Shown here one piece after another: positions 1 through 7,490 of a DNA stretch of 64,000 nt (the stretch's first letter is position 1; each line of letters starts with the position of its first letter). The stretch is taken from positions 744,001 through 808,000 of the forward strand of contig CAVZLR010000004.1 in assembly GCA_963776205.1 (NCBI GenBank), read 5' to 3'. The notes under the pieces were generated by a model, which was given only the letters and a program-made list of their open reading frames with translations, did not search any database and was not told the origin of the DNA. The stretch is from UBA4459 sp963776205 (GTDB taxonomy: Bacteria; Bacteroidota; Bacteroidia; Bacteroidales; F082). The position numbers were made by a program, and so were the translations under genes.

Positions 1-57
1 AATGTATCTTGAATTTTAGTTCGGCAAATTACAAACACCTGGGATGAAATGTTGTAA

Positions 58-80
58 TACTAAAGTCGCAAAAAAGTAGG
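58..80 (+). repeat. left copy of 23-bp island-flanking direct repeat
   Basis: The 23-bp sequence beginning TACTAAAGTCGC and ending AGTAGG recurs at 18903-18925 in the same orientation with one mismatch (A for G at position 17). A diverged third copy is at 337-359. It lies upstream of the MaoC gene. It may be an operator for the nearby LuxR regulator or a trace of how the island was inserted; the sequence alone does not decide. Confidence 0.6.
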
Positions 81-246
81 ATATTGGATTGAAATGCTTG
101 CAAAACTTCTACAGATGTTGTACATTTGTGTCACATTTTCGGGATTGAACACATTGAATTGCAGGCCTGACAGCACGTTTTGAAGTCTTTCAGACAAGAC
201 AACGGAGAAAATGCCCCCAATATCTATACAATTAATAAGTTCACTC

Positions 247-278
247 ACCCGATATTACAAGAGATATTAATTACAATT
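247..278 (+). promoter_or_regulatory. 32-bp leader block, copy 1 of 3
   Basis: An identical 32-bp block, starting ACCCGATATT and ending TTACAATT, occurs at 247-278, 444-475 and 989-1020. It contains a direct repeat ATATTA spaced by 12 bases. Copies 2 and 3 lie 25-30 bases upstream of the starts of the MaoC and CoA-transferase genes; copy 1 lies before a six-codon remnant. The position fits a promoter or 5' leader shared by co-regulated genes. Confidence 0.6.
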
Positions 279-443
279 GAATTTTAACTAAAAAAAAGAG
301 AACAAGATGAACAAAAACCTGGTCTGAAATGTTGTTTAATAAATTCGCAAAAAAGTTGGACATTTGTATCAAATGCTTGTAAAACTTCTACAGATGTTTT
401 ACTCTTGCGTAAAATTTCGGGATTGAACACATTAAGTTTGCTA

Positions 444-475
444 ACCCGATATTACAAGAGATATTAATTACAATT
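444..475 (+). promoter_or_regulatory. 32-bp leader block, copy 2 of 3 (before maoC-like gene)
   Basis: This is identical to 247-278 and 989-1020. It ends 27 bases before the ATG of the MaoC-like gene at 503 and is followed by the A-rich tract typical of Bacteroidota leaders. Confidence 0.6.
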
Positions 476-502
476 AAATTTTAACTAAAAAAAAGAAACA
501 AG

Positions 503-964
503 ATGAACAAAATCGTAAAAAAAGAAGAACTAGTCAATTTCATTGGGACTAAAGTTGAACCAACCGATTGGTATGTAGTTGGGCAGGATCGAATTAATGA
601 ATTTGCCCACTGTACAGGGGATGACTACTTTATGCATGTTGATCCCGAAAAAGCGTCAAAAACTGATATGGGTGGAACCATTGCTCACGGCTTATTGACG
701 CTGGGGTTGACACCTTATATAATGGCTAACTTTCCAGTGCCTGAGAATATGCCACATGGATTTAACTATGGGTACGATAAGATTCGTTTCCTGGCCCCGG
801 TTCATACAGGTAAACGAGTACGTATACACGGAGAGGTTAAGGATGTTATTTGGAAGGATGAGCACAACTGCAAGTTCATCACTGCATTAACCGTTGAAAT
901 TGAAGGTGAGGAAAAGCCAGCGCTTTACTGCGAATGGATACTTTACTACGAAACCGAAGACTAA
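503..964 (+). CDS. MaoC-like (NodN-type) acyl-CoA hydratase
   Basis: A 153-residue hot-dog-fold protein, the usual length for single-domain MaoC/NodN dehydratases, which add water to or remove it from enoyl-CoA or acyl-thioester substrates. The active-site stretch CTGDDYFMHVD (residues 37-47) keeps the Asp and His of the R-specific hydratase motif, but the usual Asn-Pro is replaced. No signal peptide is seen, so it should be cytoplasmic. It is the first gene of a + strand block of CoA-ester genes (CoA-transferase, two crotonases, thioesterase). The ATG at 503 is chosen because the duplicated leader ends there. The substrate cannot be deduced. Confidence 0.88.
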   Translation: MNKIVKKEELVNFIGTKVEPTDWYVVGQDRINEFAHCTGDDYFMHVDPEKASKTDMGGTIAHGLLTLGLTPYIMANFPVPENMPHGFNYGYDKIRFLAPVHTGKRVRIHGEVKDVIWKDEHNCKFITALTVEIEGEEKPALYCEWILYYETED

Positions 965-988
965 GATTACAGCCGGATGAGTTCGCTC

Positions 989-1020
989 ACCCGATATTAC
1001 AAGAGATATTAATTACAATT
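989..1020 (+). promoter_or_regulatory. 32-bp leader block, copy 3 of 3 (before CoA-transferase)
   Basis: This is identical to 247-278 and 444-475, and lies between the MaoC-like gene and the CoA-transferase, 24 bases before its ATG. A leader within what would otherwise be an operon suggests that genes here carry individual leaders. Confidence 0.6.
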
Positions 1021-1044
1021 CATTAACAATTAAAAACAAAAATT

Positions 1045-2199
1045 ATGAGTACAACTTCAAATCTTCCGTTAGACGGAATTCGAGTTATTGATTTCACGCA
1101 GGCCGAGCAGGGTCCCATTGCTACTCTACAGCTCGCTGATTTTGGTGCCGATGTAATCAAGATTGAGCGCCCAGGCGTAGGTGACCTGAGTCGGCATACC
1201 GTTGGCGGGACCTCTCTAGAGGCAACGAACAATCCGACATATGTAGCCATGAATCGCAACAAGCGTTCGATGGAACTTGATACGAAAAGCGAAGAAGGAA
1301 AGAAGGTTATTTATGAACTCGTCAAAGTGTCGGATGTGGTCGTAAACAATTTTCGCCCTGGCGTGATGGAAAAGCTCGGCTTCAGCTATGAGAAGCTTAA
1401 AGAGATTAATCCAGGTATTATTTTTGCCTCAGCAACAGGCTATGGACCTGAAGGACCAAATAACAAAAAACCTGGGCAGGACATGGTGGCTCAAGCTGTA
1501 ACTGGCTTTATGTATGAGACTGCGGACGCGTCTGTTCCTCAATCGATAGTTCCAACAGCTATCTGTGATTATACCGGAGGTATGCACCTTTGTCAGGGGG
1601 TTTTGGCCGCGTTGGTTGGGCGAAATAAAACTGGTCTTGGTCGAAAAGTGGATGTGTGTCTTTATGATTCGATGATTCATACGCAACTACAGGAAGTGGC
1701 CTACTGGAGTAAATACAAACAAGTGCTGAACTGGGCGGCAATGCCACTCGCTATTCACGCCGAGGCCAAGGATGGACCAATTGTGGTGATTGGAGCGTTT
1801 ATGCCCAACCCGTTACAGGCTATGTCCGCTGCAATGGAAATAGATGATCTTACCGTACCTTACCCAGATATGGCTTCTCAGATCAAAAACAAAAAGCTTA
1901 TACAGGATACACTGCGCAAGGAAATTGCAAAATACACTATGGAAGAAGCTTTGGCACGTTTTGAAGGGCAGGATGTACTTTGTTCCAAGGTTCGTAAATT
2001 AAGTGACGTAATGGAAGATCCACAAACGAAGATTAACAATATGGTAATGGATATTGATCACCCAATTCTTGGTAAAATTACGACCGCTGGTTGCCCTGTT
2101 CATATCAGTGACGCTCCTGTTACTACGAGAATAATGGCGCCACAGCTCGGTGAGCACACCCAAGAAATCCTTAGCGAACTTGGTTTGTCCGGAAAATAA
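1045..2199 (+). CDS. CaiB/BaiF (family III) CoA-transferase
   Basis: 384 residues, typical for family III CoA-transferases, which move CoA between carboxylic acids through an aspartyl-CoA intermediate. The N-terminal GIRVIDFTQAEQGP and ADFGADVIKIERP stretches are characteristic, as is MNRNKRSMELD near residue 69. The likely catalytic Asp is D146 in GQDMVAQAVTGFM. It is cytoplasmic. Neighbours are a MaoC hydratase and two crotonases, and an acyl-CoA synthetase lies on the other strand, so a CoA-dependent acid pathway is likely. Its base composition is intermediate between the AT-rich ech gene downstream and the GC-rich genes further on. CaiB-like (carnitine) or BaiF-like (bile acid) roles are possible but unsupported. 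Confidence 0.9.
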   Translation: MSTTSNLPLDGIRVIDFTQAEQGPIATLQLADFGADVIKIERPGVGDLSRHTVGGTSLEATNNPTYVAMNRNKRSMELDTKSEEGKKVIYELVKVSDVVVNNFRPGVMEKLGFSYEKLKEINPGIIFASATGYGPEGPNNKKPGQDMVAQAVTGFMYETADASVPQSIVPTAICDYTGGMHLCQGVLAALVGRNKTGLGRKVDVCLYDSMIHTQLQEVAYWSKYKQVLNWAAMPLAIHAEAKDGPIVVIGAFMPNPLQAMSAAMEIDDLTVPYPDMASQIKNKKLIQDTLRKEIAKYTMEEALARFEGQDVLCSKVRKLSDVMEDPQTKINNMVMDIDHPILGKITTAGCPVHISDAPVTTRIMAPQLGEHTQEILSELGLSGK

Positions 2200-2291
2200 C
2201 GGTAAGAGCGCTGGAAAGTGTCCTGTTTGACATAAGCCACGGCGTTCTCGGGTTACGATTGATCGTCCAACGAGGATGAATGCAATTGATA

Positions 2292-2317
2292 CCTCCAGCC
2301 GCAGACGCGGCTGGAGG
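2292..2317. terminator. perfect GC-rich hairpin after the CoA-transferase
   Basis: An 11-bp perfect stem (CCTCCAGCCGC with GCGGCTGGAGG) closes a four-base AGAC loop, about 90 bases after the CoA-transferase stop. There is no clear T-run after it, so terminator function is only probable. Its GC content contrasts with the AT-rich leader of the next gene and suggests it arrived with the upstream gene. Confidence 0.5.
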
Positions 2318-2399
2318 AAATCTGAAACGGGCTTAAGCCAGCAGAAAAACAAATAATTAGATAAACAATTAGTTAAATAATAAAAAAAAACAAAAAGAT

Positions 2400-3188
2400 A
2401 TGAGTACTACTTATAAAACAATCAATACATACGAAAAAGATAATATTTTCTATTTAGAAATAAATAGGCCTGACAAGCTGAATGCACTTAATAAAACGGT
2501 CTTAGATGAGATGTTGGATGCGATAAAAAAGATCGATGTTTCAAAATATAAAGGCGCTATTCTAACAAGTGTTGGAGACAAAGCTTTTATGGCAGGTGCA
2601 GATATAGCTGCTATGTCTCAAATGACTCCAAAAGAAACACAAGTCTTTGCCGAAACAGGACAGGCCGTTACCTTGGCCATGGAAGACCTGGCCCTGCCTC
2701 TTATTGCCTGTGTTCAAGGCTTTGCACTCGGCGGTGGATGTGAAATGGCAATGTCTTGCGATTTCATTTATGCTTCGAAGCAAGCAGTTTTTGGACAGCC
2801 TGAGGTTAAATGGGGTGTGTTACCTGCCTTTGGTGGAACCCAAAGACTTCCAAAATACATTGGTCGAAACCGGGCAAAAGAGCTGATCTATTCGGGCACT
2901 TTTATAGATGTTAATAAAGCCTATGAGTGGGGATTGGTGAATAATATATCAGATGATAAAGCAAGCTGTCTGCAAGCAGCAGTTGACTGTTTAAAAGTTA
3001 TAGGAAGAAATGGTCCACTTGCCGTTGCTAGTGCGAAAAAAGTTATGAATGAGGGTAATGATATGTCAAATAAAGATGGTATCCACCAGGAAGCAACTGT
3101 CTTTGGTGTAGTTGCTAATTCTAATGATAAGGCGGAAGGTACCAAAGCATTTGTAGAGAAAAGACACCCAGTGTTTACAAGATCCTAA
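2400..3188 (+). CDS. enoyl-CoA hydratase/isomerase (crotonase)
   Basis: 262 residues, the standard crotonase length. The oxyanion-hole segments KAFMAGADIAAM (residues 61-72) and FALGGGCEMAMSCD (108-121) are present. Both catalytic glutamates of true hydratases are kept: E115 in GCEMA and E135 in GQPEVKWG, followed by PAFGGTQRL. It should hydrate a trans-2-enoyl-CoA to the (S)-3-hydroxyacyl-CoA. The gene is AT-rich like the host, unlike the second crotonase downstream. The block contains no acyl-CoA dehydrogenase, 3-hydroxyacyl-CoA dehydrogenase or thiolase. Confidence 0.92.
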   Translation: MSTTYKTINTYEKDNIFYLEINRPDKLNALNKTVLDEMLDAIKKIDVSKYKGAILTSVGDKAFMAGADIAAMSQMTPKETQVFAETGQAVTLAMEDLALPLIACVQGFALGGGCEMAMSCDFIYASKQAVFGQPEVKWGVLPAFGGTQRLPKYIGRNRAKELIYSGTFIDVNKAYEWGLVNNISDDKASCLQAAVDCLKVIGRNGPLAVASAKKVMNEGNDMSNKDGIHQEATVFGVVANSNDKAEGTKAFVEKRHPVFTRS

Positions 3189-3273
3189 ACTAATTAGGGT
3201 GTAACTCACATAAGAATACTAGTCAAAAACAAATAAATTTTAGCTAAAAATAAAAATAATAAAAAAGATTAAA

Positions 3274-4110
3274 ATGAGTGATCAAAAAAAATATCAAAAA
3301 TTACGCCTGGAGATTGATGGCGGCGTGGCAACAATCATCCTGGTTAACCCGCCGATGAACGTGATGACACTGGATATGAGACGCGAGTTGGACGAGGCCC
3401 TGACCAGCCTGGAGGCTGACCCAGCGATAGGGGCGATTGTACTCACAGGCGACGGTGACCGCGCTTTCGGCACAGGCTCTGACATCAAGGAATTTCCAGG
3501 ACTTTTGGCGGACGGTACCGTCGTGTCTACCAAGCTCGGTCCTGAGAACGAAACATTCACCAAATTCGCCAATTTCCCGAAACCCACAGTCGTGGCCATT
3601 GAAGGCTATGCGCTAGGCGGCGGCATGGAACTCGCAGCCGGCGCCGACATCATCGTGGTCGCCGAAAATTCAAAATTCGGCGTACCCGAAATAAACCTTG
3701 GCGCCATACCTGGCAGTGGAGGCTCAGTGCGTATAACACGGCGTATCGGTATTGGCCGCGCCAGTGAGTTGTTTTTGCTGGGCGATATGATCGATGCGCA
3801 GCAAGCGCTCGCGTGGGGCTACGCCAATCACGTTAAGCCTAAGGGCGAGGTGCTCGCACACGCGCAAAAAATTGCTGCAAGGCTTGCAAGCGCTCCGAAG
3901 CAGGCCATTTGTGCCGCCAAGCAGGCGTTGCGGTATGGCTTGCAATTGCCCGAGGAGCAGGCAATCGCGAAGCTGCTTGACGTGCTCGATGTGCTACAGC
4001 GTACGCAGGACCTCCGCGAGGGAGCCGACGCCTTCATGAATAAGCGCAAAGCGAATTTTCAAGACCCGCTGGACACCTCAAAATTCGTTGGCTGCATGTT
4101 TCCAAAATAA
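3274..4110 (+). CDS. enoyl-CoA hydratase/isomerase, GC-rich
   Basis: 278-residue crotonase with RAFGTGSDIKEF (residues 63-74), ALGGGMELAAGAD (113-125) and both glutamates, E119 and E139 (VPEINLGAIPGSGG). It differs strongly from the preceding crotonase. The first ten codons (MSDQKKYQKL) are AT-rich and the rest is GC-rich, with a sharp switch near 3300. This indicates a gene from a GC-rich donor behind a host-like leader. It probably hydrates a different enoyl-CoA from its neighbour. Confidence 0.9.
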   Translation: MSDQKKYQKLRLEIDGGVATIILVNPPMNVMTLDMRRELDEALTSLEADPAIGAIVLTGDGDRAFGTGSDIKEFPGLLADGTVVSTKLGPENETFTKFANFPKPTVVAIEGYALGGGMELAAGADIIVVAENSKFGVPEINLGAIPGSGGSVRITRRIGIGRASELFLLGDMIDAQQALAWGYANHVKPKGEVLAHAQKIAARLASAPKQAICAAKQALRYGLQLPEEQAIAKLLDVLDVLQRTQDLREGADAFMNKRKANFQDPLDTSKFVGCMFPK

Positions 4111-4193
4111 ACTTGCGCCCCGTACGAAGCGGGGGTCGACTCAGTTGGTGAGGCTTGAGTTGGCGAAATAATTGCGCAAGAAGGCCTTAGTCG

Positions 4194-4405
4194 TCCTAAA
4201 ATAGGTTGACAGATTTATACTGTAAATTAAATCAATAAACTGTGAAGCTAGCTTCACAGTTTATTGTGTACATAACTTGGTGTTTTCATTCCTAATGCAA
4301 GGTGTGGTCTTTTGTTATTGTAAATTTCTATTGACTGATCAATAACTTTACTTAATTCGCGTCCATCATTACATTTATCTATTAGAAATTCATTTTTAAT
4401 AATCG
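4194..4405 (-). mobile_element. IS3-family transposase 3'-end remnant
   Basis: On the - strand, about 4405-4254 reads IIKNEFLIDKCND...IDQSIEIYNNKRPHLALGMKTP, the C-terminal end of the rve integrase core of IS3-family transposases (the YNxxRPH motif is diagnostic). Upstream residues in that frame are unrelated, so only the 3' end remains. The sequence near 4194-4220 (CCTAAAATAGGTTGACAG) resembles an IS3 terminal inverted repeat. The remnant abuts the leader of the GC-rich thioesterase gene, so this IS may have taken part in bringing that gene in. Confidence 0.75.
4234..4265. terminator. 32-bp perfect palindrome at transposase stop
   Basis: AATAAACTGTGAAGCT and its exact complement form a 32-bp perfect palindrome centred on GCTAGC. 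It overlaps the transposase stop codon (4254-4256). It could act as a bidirectional terminator of the IS or stop readthrough into it. Confidence 0.6.
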
Positions 4406-4432
4406 CAATCATAGCAACTAAACGAAAAAGAA

Positions 4433-4897
4433 ATGAGTAACCAATCAATGAACCAATCAATGAATAATGACGAGGAGCATGCTTCCGGAACTCCCGGACC
4501 ACAAGGCGAATTGTTCTTGCGCACGTTGGCCATGCCGGCGGATACCAATCCGAGCGGTGATATTTTTGGGGGCTGGCTGATGTCGCAGATGGACATGGCC
4601 GGGTCCATGCTGGTGCGGGAGCTCACCCGCGGACGCGTTGTCACCGTGGCGGTAGACGCATTCAAGTTTCAACAACCGGTCAAGGTGGGGGATGCAGTGG
4701 GTTGCTATGGGCGGGTGATTCGGATTGGAACCACGTCCGTGACCACGAAGCTGGAGGTTTGGGTCAAGCCGCGCACACCAACGGGCGAGCCCCAGAAGCC
4801 GGGGTTCCAGGTGACCGAGGCCACCTTCACCTTCGTGGCGGTGGATGAAGCCGGAAAAAAACGACCGGTGCCGGACTCGGCGCGTGCGGCCGGGTAA
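4433..4897 (+). CDS. yciA: YciA-type acyl-CoA thioesterase, GC-rich
   Basis: 154-residue hot-dog thioesterase that hydrolyses acyl-CoA to free acid and CoA. Residues 31-54 (TLAMPADTNPSGDIFGGW, then LMSQMD) match the YciA signature closely, followed by GRVVTVAVDAFKFQQPVKVGD and an EVWVK strand. The body is GC-rich and resembles proteobacterial YciA. The first 16 residues (MSNQSMNQSMNNDEEH) are AT-rich, contain a short in-frame duplication (NQSMNQSM), and are not part of the usual fold. The IS3 remnant ends just upstream. It may release CoA from pathway intermediates. Confidence 0.9.
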   Translation: MSNQSMNQSMNNDEEHASGTPGPQGELFLRTLAMPADTNPSGDIFGGWLMSQMDMAGSMLVRELTRGRVVTVAVDAFKFQQPVKVGDAVGCYGRVIRIGTTSVTTKLEVWVKPRTPTGEPQKPGFQVTEATFTFVAVDEAGKKRPVPDSARAAG

Positions 4898-5037
4898 CCG
4901 AAACGGCGATACTCCTTTCGTCCGGTATCGAGACTCTGGCACCCGGTCAGGCTGCATTTCATTTGGCGATTATCTTCCTGACCTGGCCAACACTATCAGT
5001 GAGAAGGTCTTCGTAATAGTACCGATGTCCTGATCGA

Positions 5038-6627
5038 TTATTTTCTTGTGTCTGGCTCTTCAGCCTGCCTTTCAAGAGCCTGTTTTTCAAGAGCTTTAAG
5101 GTCGACTTTATCGGTCCCCAAGAGCGGCATCTCGTCGATGAAGTAAATATGGCGCGGATGAGAATACGCGGGCCCCAGTGTCATGTAGTAGTCAATGAGT
5201 TCCTTCTCGCTGAGGTTCGACCCGATTTTTCGGACGACGAAGGCTACTGGAACCTGGCCTTTCACTTTGTGGGGGACAGGAACGACACAGACGTCCCGGA
5301 CATCCGGATGCGTGGCGAGGATGTTCTCGACTTCAGCCGGGAAGACGTTTTCGCCTCCCACTTCCATCTGGTCATCGACGCGCCCACTGAAGGTGTACCA
5401 GCCGTCGGGGCCGCACGACACCATATCCCCGGTATAGACCCAGCCATCCTTGAAGCGCTCTGCCTGGGCTTCTGGACGGTTGTAATAGCCGAGGGCATTG
5501 CACTCGCTCCGCACGACAAGTTGTCCTGCCTCTCCCTGTGGCAAAATGTTCCCGTCGGAGTCGATGACCTTGCATTCGTAGCCCGGAAGAGCGGGACCTA
5601 TCGTTCCCAGCTTATTTTGGCCGCGTGGGTTGAGGGTGATGATGGGGCCTGACTCCGTCAGTCCGTACCCTTCGATTACATCGACACCGGGCAAGGTCTT
5701 GACCAGTTCATCGAGAAGCGCGGGAGTCATGGGAGCAGAGCCCACTGCGATAAACTCGAGGCTTGAGGCATCCACGTGCGTTCTTTTCCGCACGGCATCC
5801 AGAATCAGCTTGTACGTGGCAGGTACACCGGTGGTATAAGTACAGCCGAACGTCTCGATCGCATCAATCACAAGATCCGCGTCGAACTCCTTGAGAATGA
5901 CCACCGAGCCTCCCTGGATCAGGCAAGGGAGAAGCCCCGCGCCAGTAGCGTTCATGTGGAAGAGCGGTGTAGATAACAAGGCTCTTGAATCCTGGTCAAT
6001 TCGGTTGGACTCCGCCTGGAGCTTAGCGTTAAGCAGTAGGCCTCGGTGCGAGAGCAAAACCCCCTTGGGATGTCCGGTCGAGCCTGAAGTGTATGCCTGA
6101 ATGCAGACGTCGCTTCCGGCCGAGCTATAATCGATGGGTTCGGGCGAAGATGATGCCAGCCATTCCTCATAGCTATGAAGAGGATCCTGGTCGGCATCGA
6201 CGACGATACCGATCTCGGCACCCCCGTCGGCCAGGCAGGCGAGGACGGATTCGGCCATCCCGGCGCTGCCGAAGACGATGCGACTCCCACAGTCTCGAGC
6301 CAGCTCGATGTGCTGCGGCGGCGGGAACTTGAAGTTGACCGGGACCGCTACGGCGCCGGCCCTGACGATACCGAGCAGGACTTCGGGGAAGCGGATGTCG
6401 TTCTCGAAGATGACGAGGACGCGATCGAACCGCTCGACTCCGAGCGAGATCAGCCCATTGGCGACCCGATTGATGCGCTGCTCGAGCTCTGCATACGTCA
6501 TCGACCGCTTGCCCTGGATGAGGGCGACTCGCTGCGGGTCCAGGGATAGGCCGGTGTCGCACAGCCGTGCGAGGCTGGGCGCGTCGTCATGGAACATATT
6601 TGATTCTTTCATATTTGATTCTTTCAT
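5038..6627 (-). CDS. AMP-dependent acyl-CoA synthetase, GC-rich
   Basis: 529-residue ANL-superfamily ligase that activates a carboxylic acid to acyl-AMP and then acyl-CoA. The P-loop-like YTSGSTGHPKGV is at 179-190, GYGLTESGP at 320-328, YTGD at 398-401, the hinge GRVDDQMEVGG at 414-424, and the catalytic Lys is probably K506 in GTDKVDL. The gene is GC-rich, but its start is AT-rich and tandemly duplicated: MKESNMKESNM. The MKES start recurs at 10494 and 13133. The ATG at 6627 directly follows the stop of a short leader ORF (6628-6723), suggesting translational coupling. CaiC, BaiB and FadD-like roles cannot be separated. Confidence 0.92.
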   Translation of the reverse strand: MKESNMKESNMFHDDAPSLARLCDTGLSLDPQRVALIQGKRSMTYAELEQRINRVANGLISLGVERFDRVLVIFENDIRFPEVLLGIVRAGAVAVPVNFKFPPPQHIELARDCGSRIVFGSAGMAESVLACLADGGAEIGIVVDADQDPLHSYEEWLASSSPEPIDYSSAGSDVCIQAYTSGSTGHPKGVLLSHRGLLLNAKLQAESNRIDQDSRALLSTPLFHMNATGAGLLPCLIQGGSVVILKEFDADLVIDAIETFGCTYTTGVPATYKLILDAVRKRTHVDASSLEFIAVGSAPMTPALLDELVKTLPGVDVIEGYGLTESGPIITLNPRGQNKLGTIGPALPGYECKVIDSDGNILPQGEAGQLVVRSECNALGYYNRPEAQAERFKDGWVYTGDMVSCGPDGWYTFSGRVDDQMEVGGENVFPAEVENILATHPDVRDVCVVPVPHKVKGQVPVAFVVRKIGSNLSEKELIDYYMTLGPAYSHPRHIYFIDEMPLLGTDKVDLKALEKQALERQAEEPDTRK

Positions 6628-6723
6628 TTAAGCTATCTGTATTAAAGGATTCTTCTCTTTTAAAGCGTCTTTTTTGTTCATCCATTTTAAGAAAATAAAT
6701 AGGATTAGTAAATTGTTTTTCAT
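6628..6723 (-). CDS. 31-codon chimeric leader ORF before the acyl-CoA synthetase
   Basis: The frame begins MKNNLLILFIFL, identical to the first 12 residues of the amidohydrolase that starts at 18614, then diverges into KWMNKKDALKEKNPLIQIA and stops. The TAA is immediately followed by the ATG of the acyl-CoA synthetase. It looks like an amidohydrolase start region truncated and joined to another leader. It might now work as a coupled leader peptide, or may simply be a recombination scar. Confidence 0.5.
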   Translation of the reverse strand: MKNNLLILFIFLKWMNKKDALKEKNPLIQIA

Positions 6724-6757
6724 GTTTTTAAAGATTAATTGTTTTTAGTTGTTATCA

Positions 6758-6791
6758 CTGGATGTGCTTTTTCTTGGAAAAACACATCCAG
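6758..6791. terminator. hairpin between amidohydrolase remnant and leader ORF
   Basis: CTGGATGTG pairs with CACATCCAG, extended by a T5/A5 inner stem with one bulge, around a CTTGG loop. It lies downstream of the truncated amidohydrolase frame (stop at 6851). There is no strong T-run on either strand. Confidence 0.45.
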
Positions 6792-6850
6792 AGATGCTTT
6801 TGTTATTTTAAGATTGATTTGGATAAAACACCCTTGGTTCAATATTAATT

Positions 6851-7180
6851 TCATCGATTTTCCCTAATGGTTTCTTTACCTTTAATGCTTGCTTCGGTAA
6901 TGATGGCAATTTTACCATCTTTAACACCTACATTTCTGATCCCATCAAAATTGGTTTCGGGGTCCATTACCCGGCCATTAAGAATGACAATGTCAAATTC
7001 CTGATTTGGATCGGCTTCTTTTGTTGTAGCTGTTTGCTGACAGCTCGTGAAAATAAGAGCTGAAATAAGGCAAAAATTGTTCTTTTCAAATTTCTTTTTT
7101 TTATAAAGTTGTTTCGATTCTTCAAATTCAATAATTATTTGGTAAAATCCGCACTGAAATAATTTCATATCTGATATCAT
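6851..7180 (-). pseudogene. truncated amidohydrolase (D-aminoacylase-like) remnant
   Basis: The frame contains a lipoprotein-like stretch (LISALIFTSCQQ) followed by FDIVILNGRVMDPETNFDG, NVGVKDGKIAIIT and IKGKETI, then stops at RENR. This matches residues 28-71 of the amidohydrolase encoded at 16932-18614. No metal-binding HxH or catalytic domain remains, so it cannot be an active enzyme. The 5' part overlaps the small gene at 7128-7385, so the real start was probably near 7120, in the KKKKFEK region. It is a relic of a second amidohydrolase copy. Confidence 0.75.
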
Positions 7181-7385
7181 TTAATGTATTCAGTAATCCC
7201 AGTAAAGCCGACTGGTCTGGCAGCCAGCCAATCAGGCTTACAGATTCTGTACTGTCATCTTGCCGTACCTGCATATCATCAACCGAATGGATCAGCGCAT
7301 CTGTAATTTTACCTTTTAAATGAATCTGATAGATTGCTGTTTCATTTAAAGGTGTCGTTCCATGATTTGAAAGTTGTTGTTCCAT
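7128..7385 (-). CDS. small conserved protein with DQSALLGLL motif
   Basis: An 85-residue soluble protein. YQIHLKGKITD in the first half and LPDQSALLGLLNTLNDIRYEIISV in the second recall a family of short, ACT-like uncharacterised proteins with a DQ-A-LHG-L-I-DLGL-L-SV signature, often found beside catabolic genes. The function is unknown. Its leader (AAAATAGAGAGATG and the 100 bp upstream) is shared with the gene starting at 9165. Confidence 0.65.
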   Translation of the reverse strand: MEQQLSNHGTTPLNETAIYQIHLKGKITDALIHSVDDMQVRQDDSTESVSLIGWLPDQSALLGLLNTLNDIRYEIISVRILPNNY

Positions 7386-7490
7386 CTCTCTATTTTATTT
7401 TATATGTTTTCATCATCGATTATACTTATTTCTTATGGCAACTAAGCAAAAATGCAGCCTTTGGTTTTATAGCCCTGGTTCCGAACGAAC
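7384..7490 (-). repeat. 107-bp repeat, copy 1 (thrE 3' end plus leader)
   Basis: This stretch matches 9164-9270 closely, including the CGATTATACTTATTTC and CAACTAAGCAAAAATGC blocks. It spans the 3' end of the ThrE-type frame and the leader of the next gene, ending at AGAGAGATG. The similarity continues more weakly to about 7590 through thrE coding sequence. Confidence 0.8.

Larger units (their letters stand above)
36..512. repeat. imperfect tandem duplication of the maoC leader
   Basis: Two units are seen, 36-316 and 317-512. Each begins ACCTGG, then TGAAATGTTGT, then a CGCAAAAAAGT block, AAATGCTTG, CTTCTACAGATGTT and GGGATTGAACACATT, and ends in a leader with ATGAACAAAA. The first unit carries about 90 extra bases (roughly 165-240). 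The start codon in unit 1 (307) opens only a six-codon frame, MNKNLV; the equivalent ATG in unit 2 (503) starts the MaoC gene. The stretch 1-502 otherwise holds no convincing gene. Confidence 0.8.

Noticed and set aside
60..248. 62-codon frame on the - strand near the left edge
   Set aside because: It lies across the duplicated leader and has no family features; its end is just the repeated CGCAAAAAAGTAGG block read in reverse.
4457..4957. 166-codon - strand frame opposite the thioesterase gene
   Set aside because: It is Arg/Pro/His-rich, a typical antisense shadow of a GC-rich gene; the + strand frame has clear YciA motifs.
5149..5652. 167-codon + strand frame inside the acyl-CoA synthetase gene
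   Set aside because: It is antisense to conserved ANL motifs and has no recognisable domain.
1045..6627. a carnitine (cai) operon
   Set aside because: CaiB-, CaiC- and CaiD-like families are present, but no CaiT transporter or CaiA dehydrogenase, and the gene order differs.
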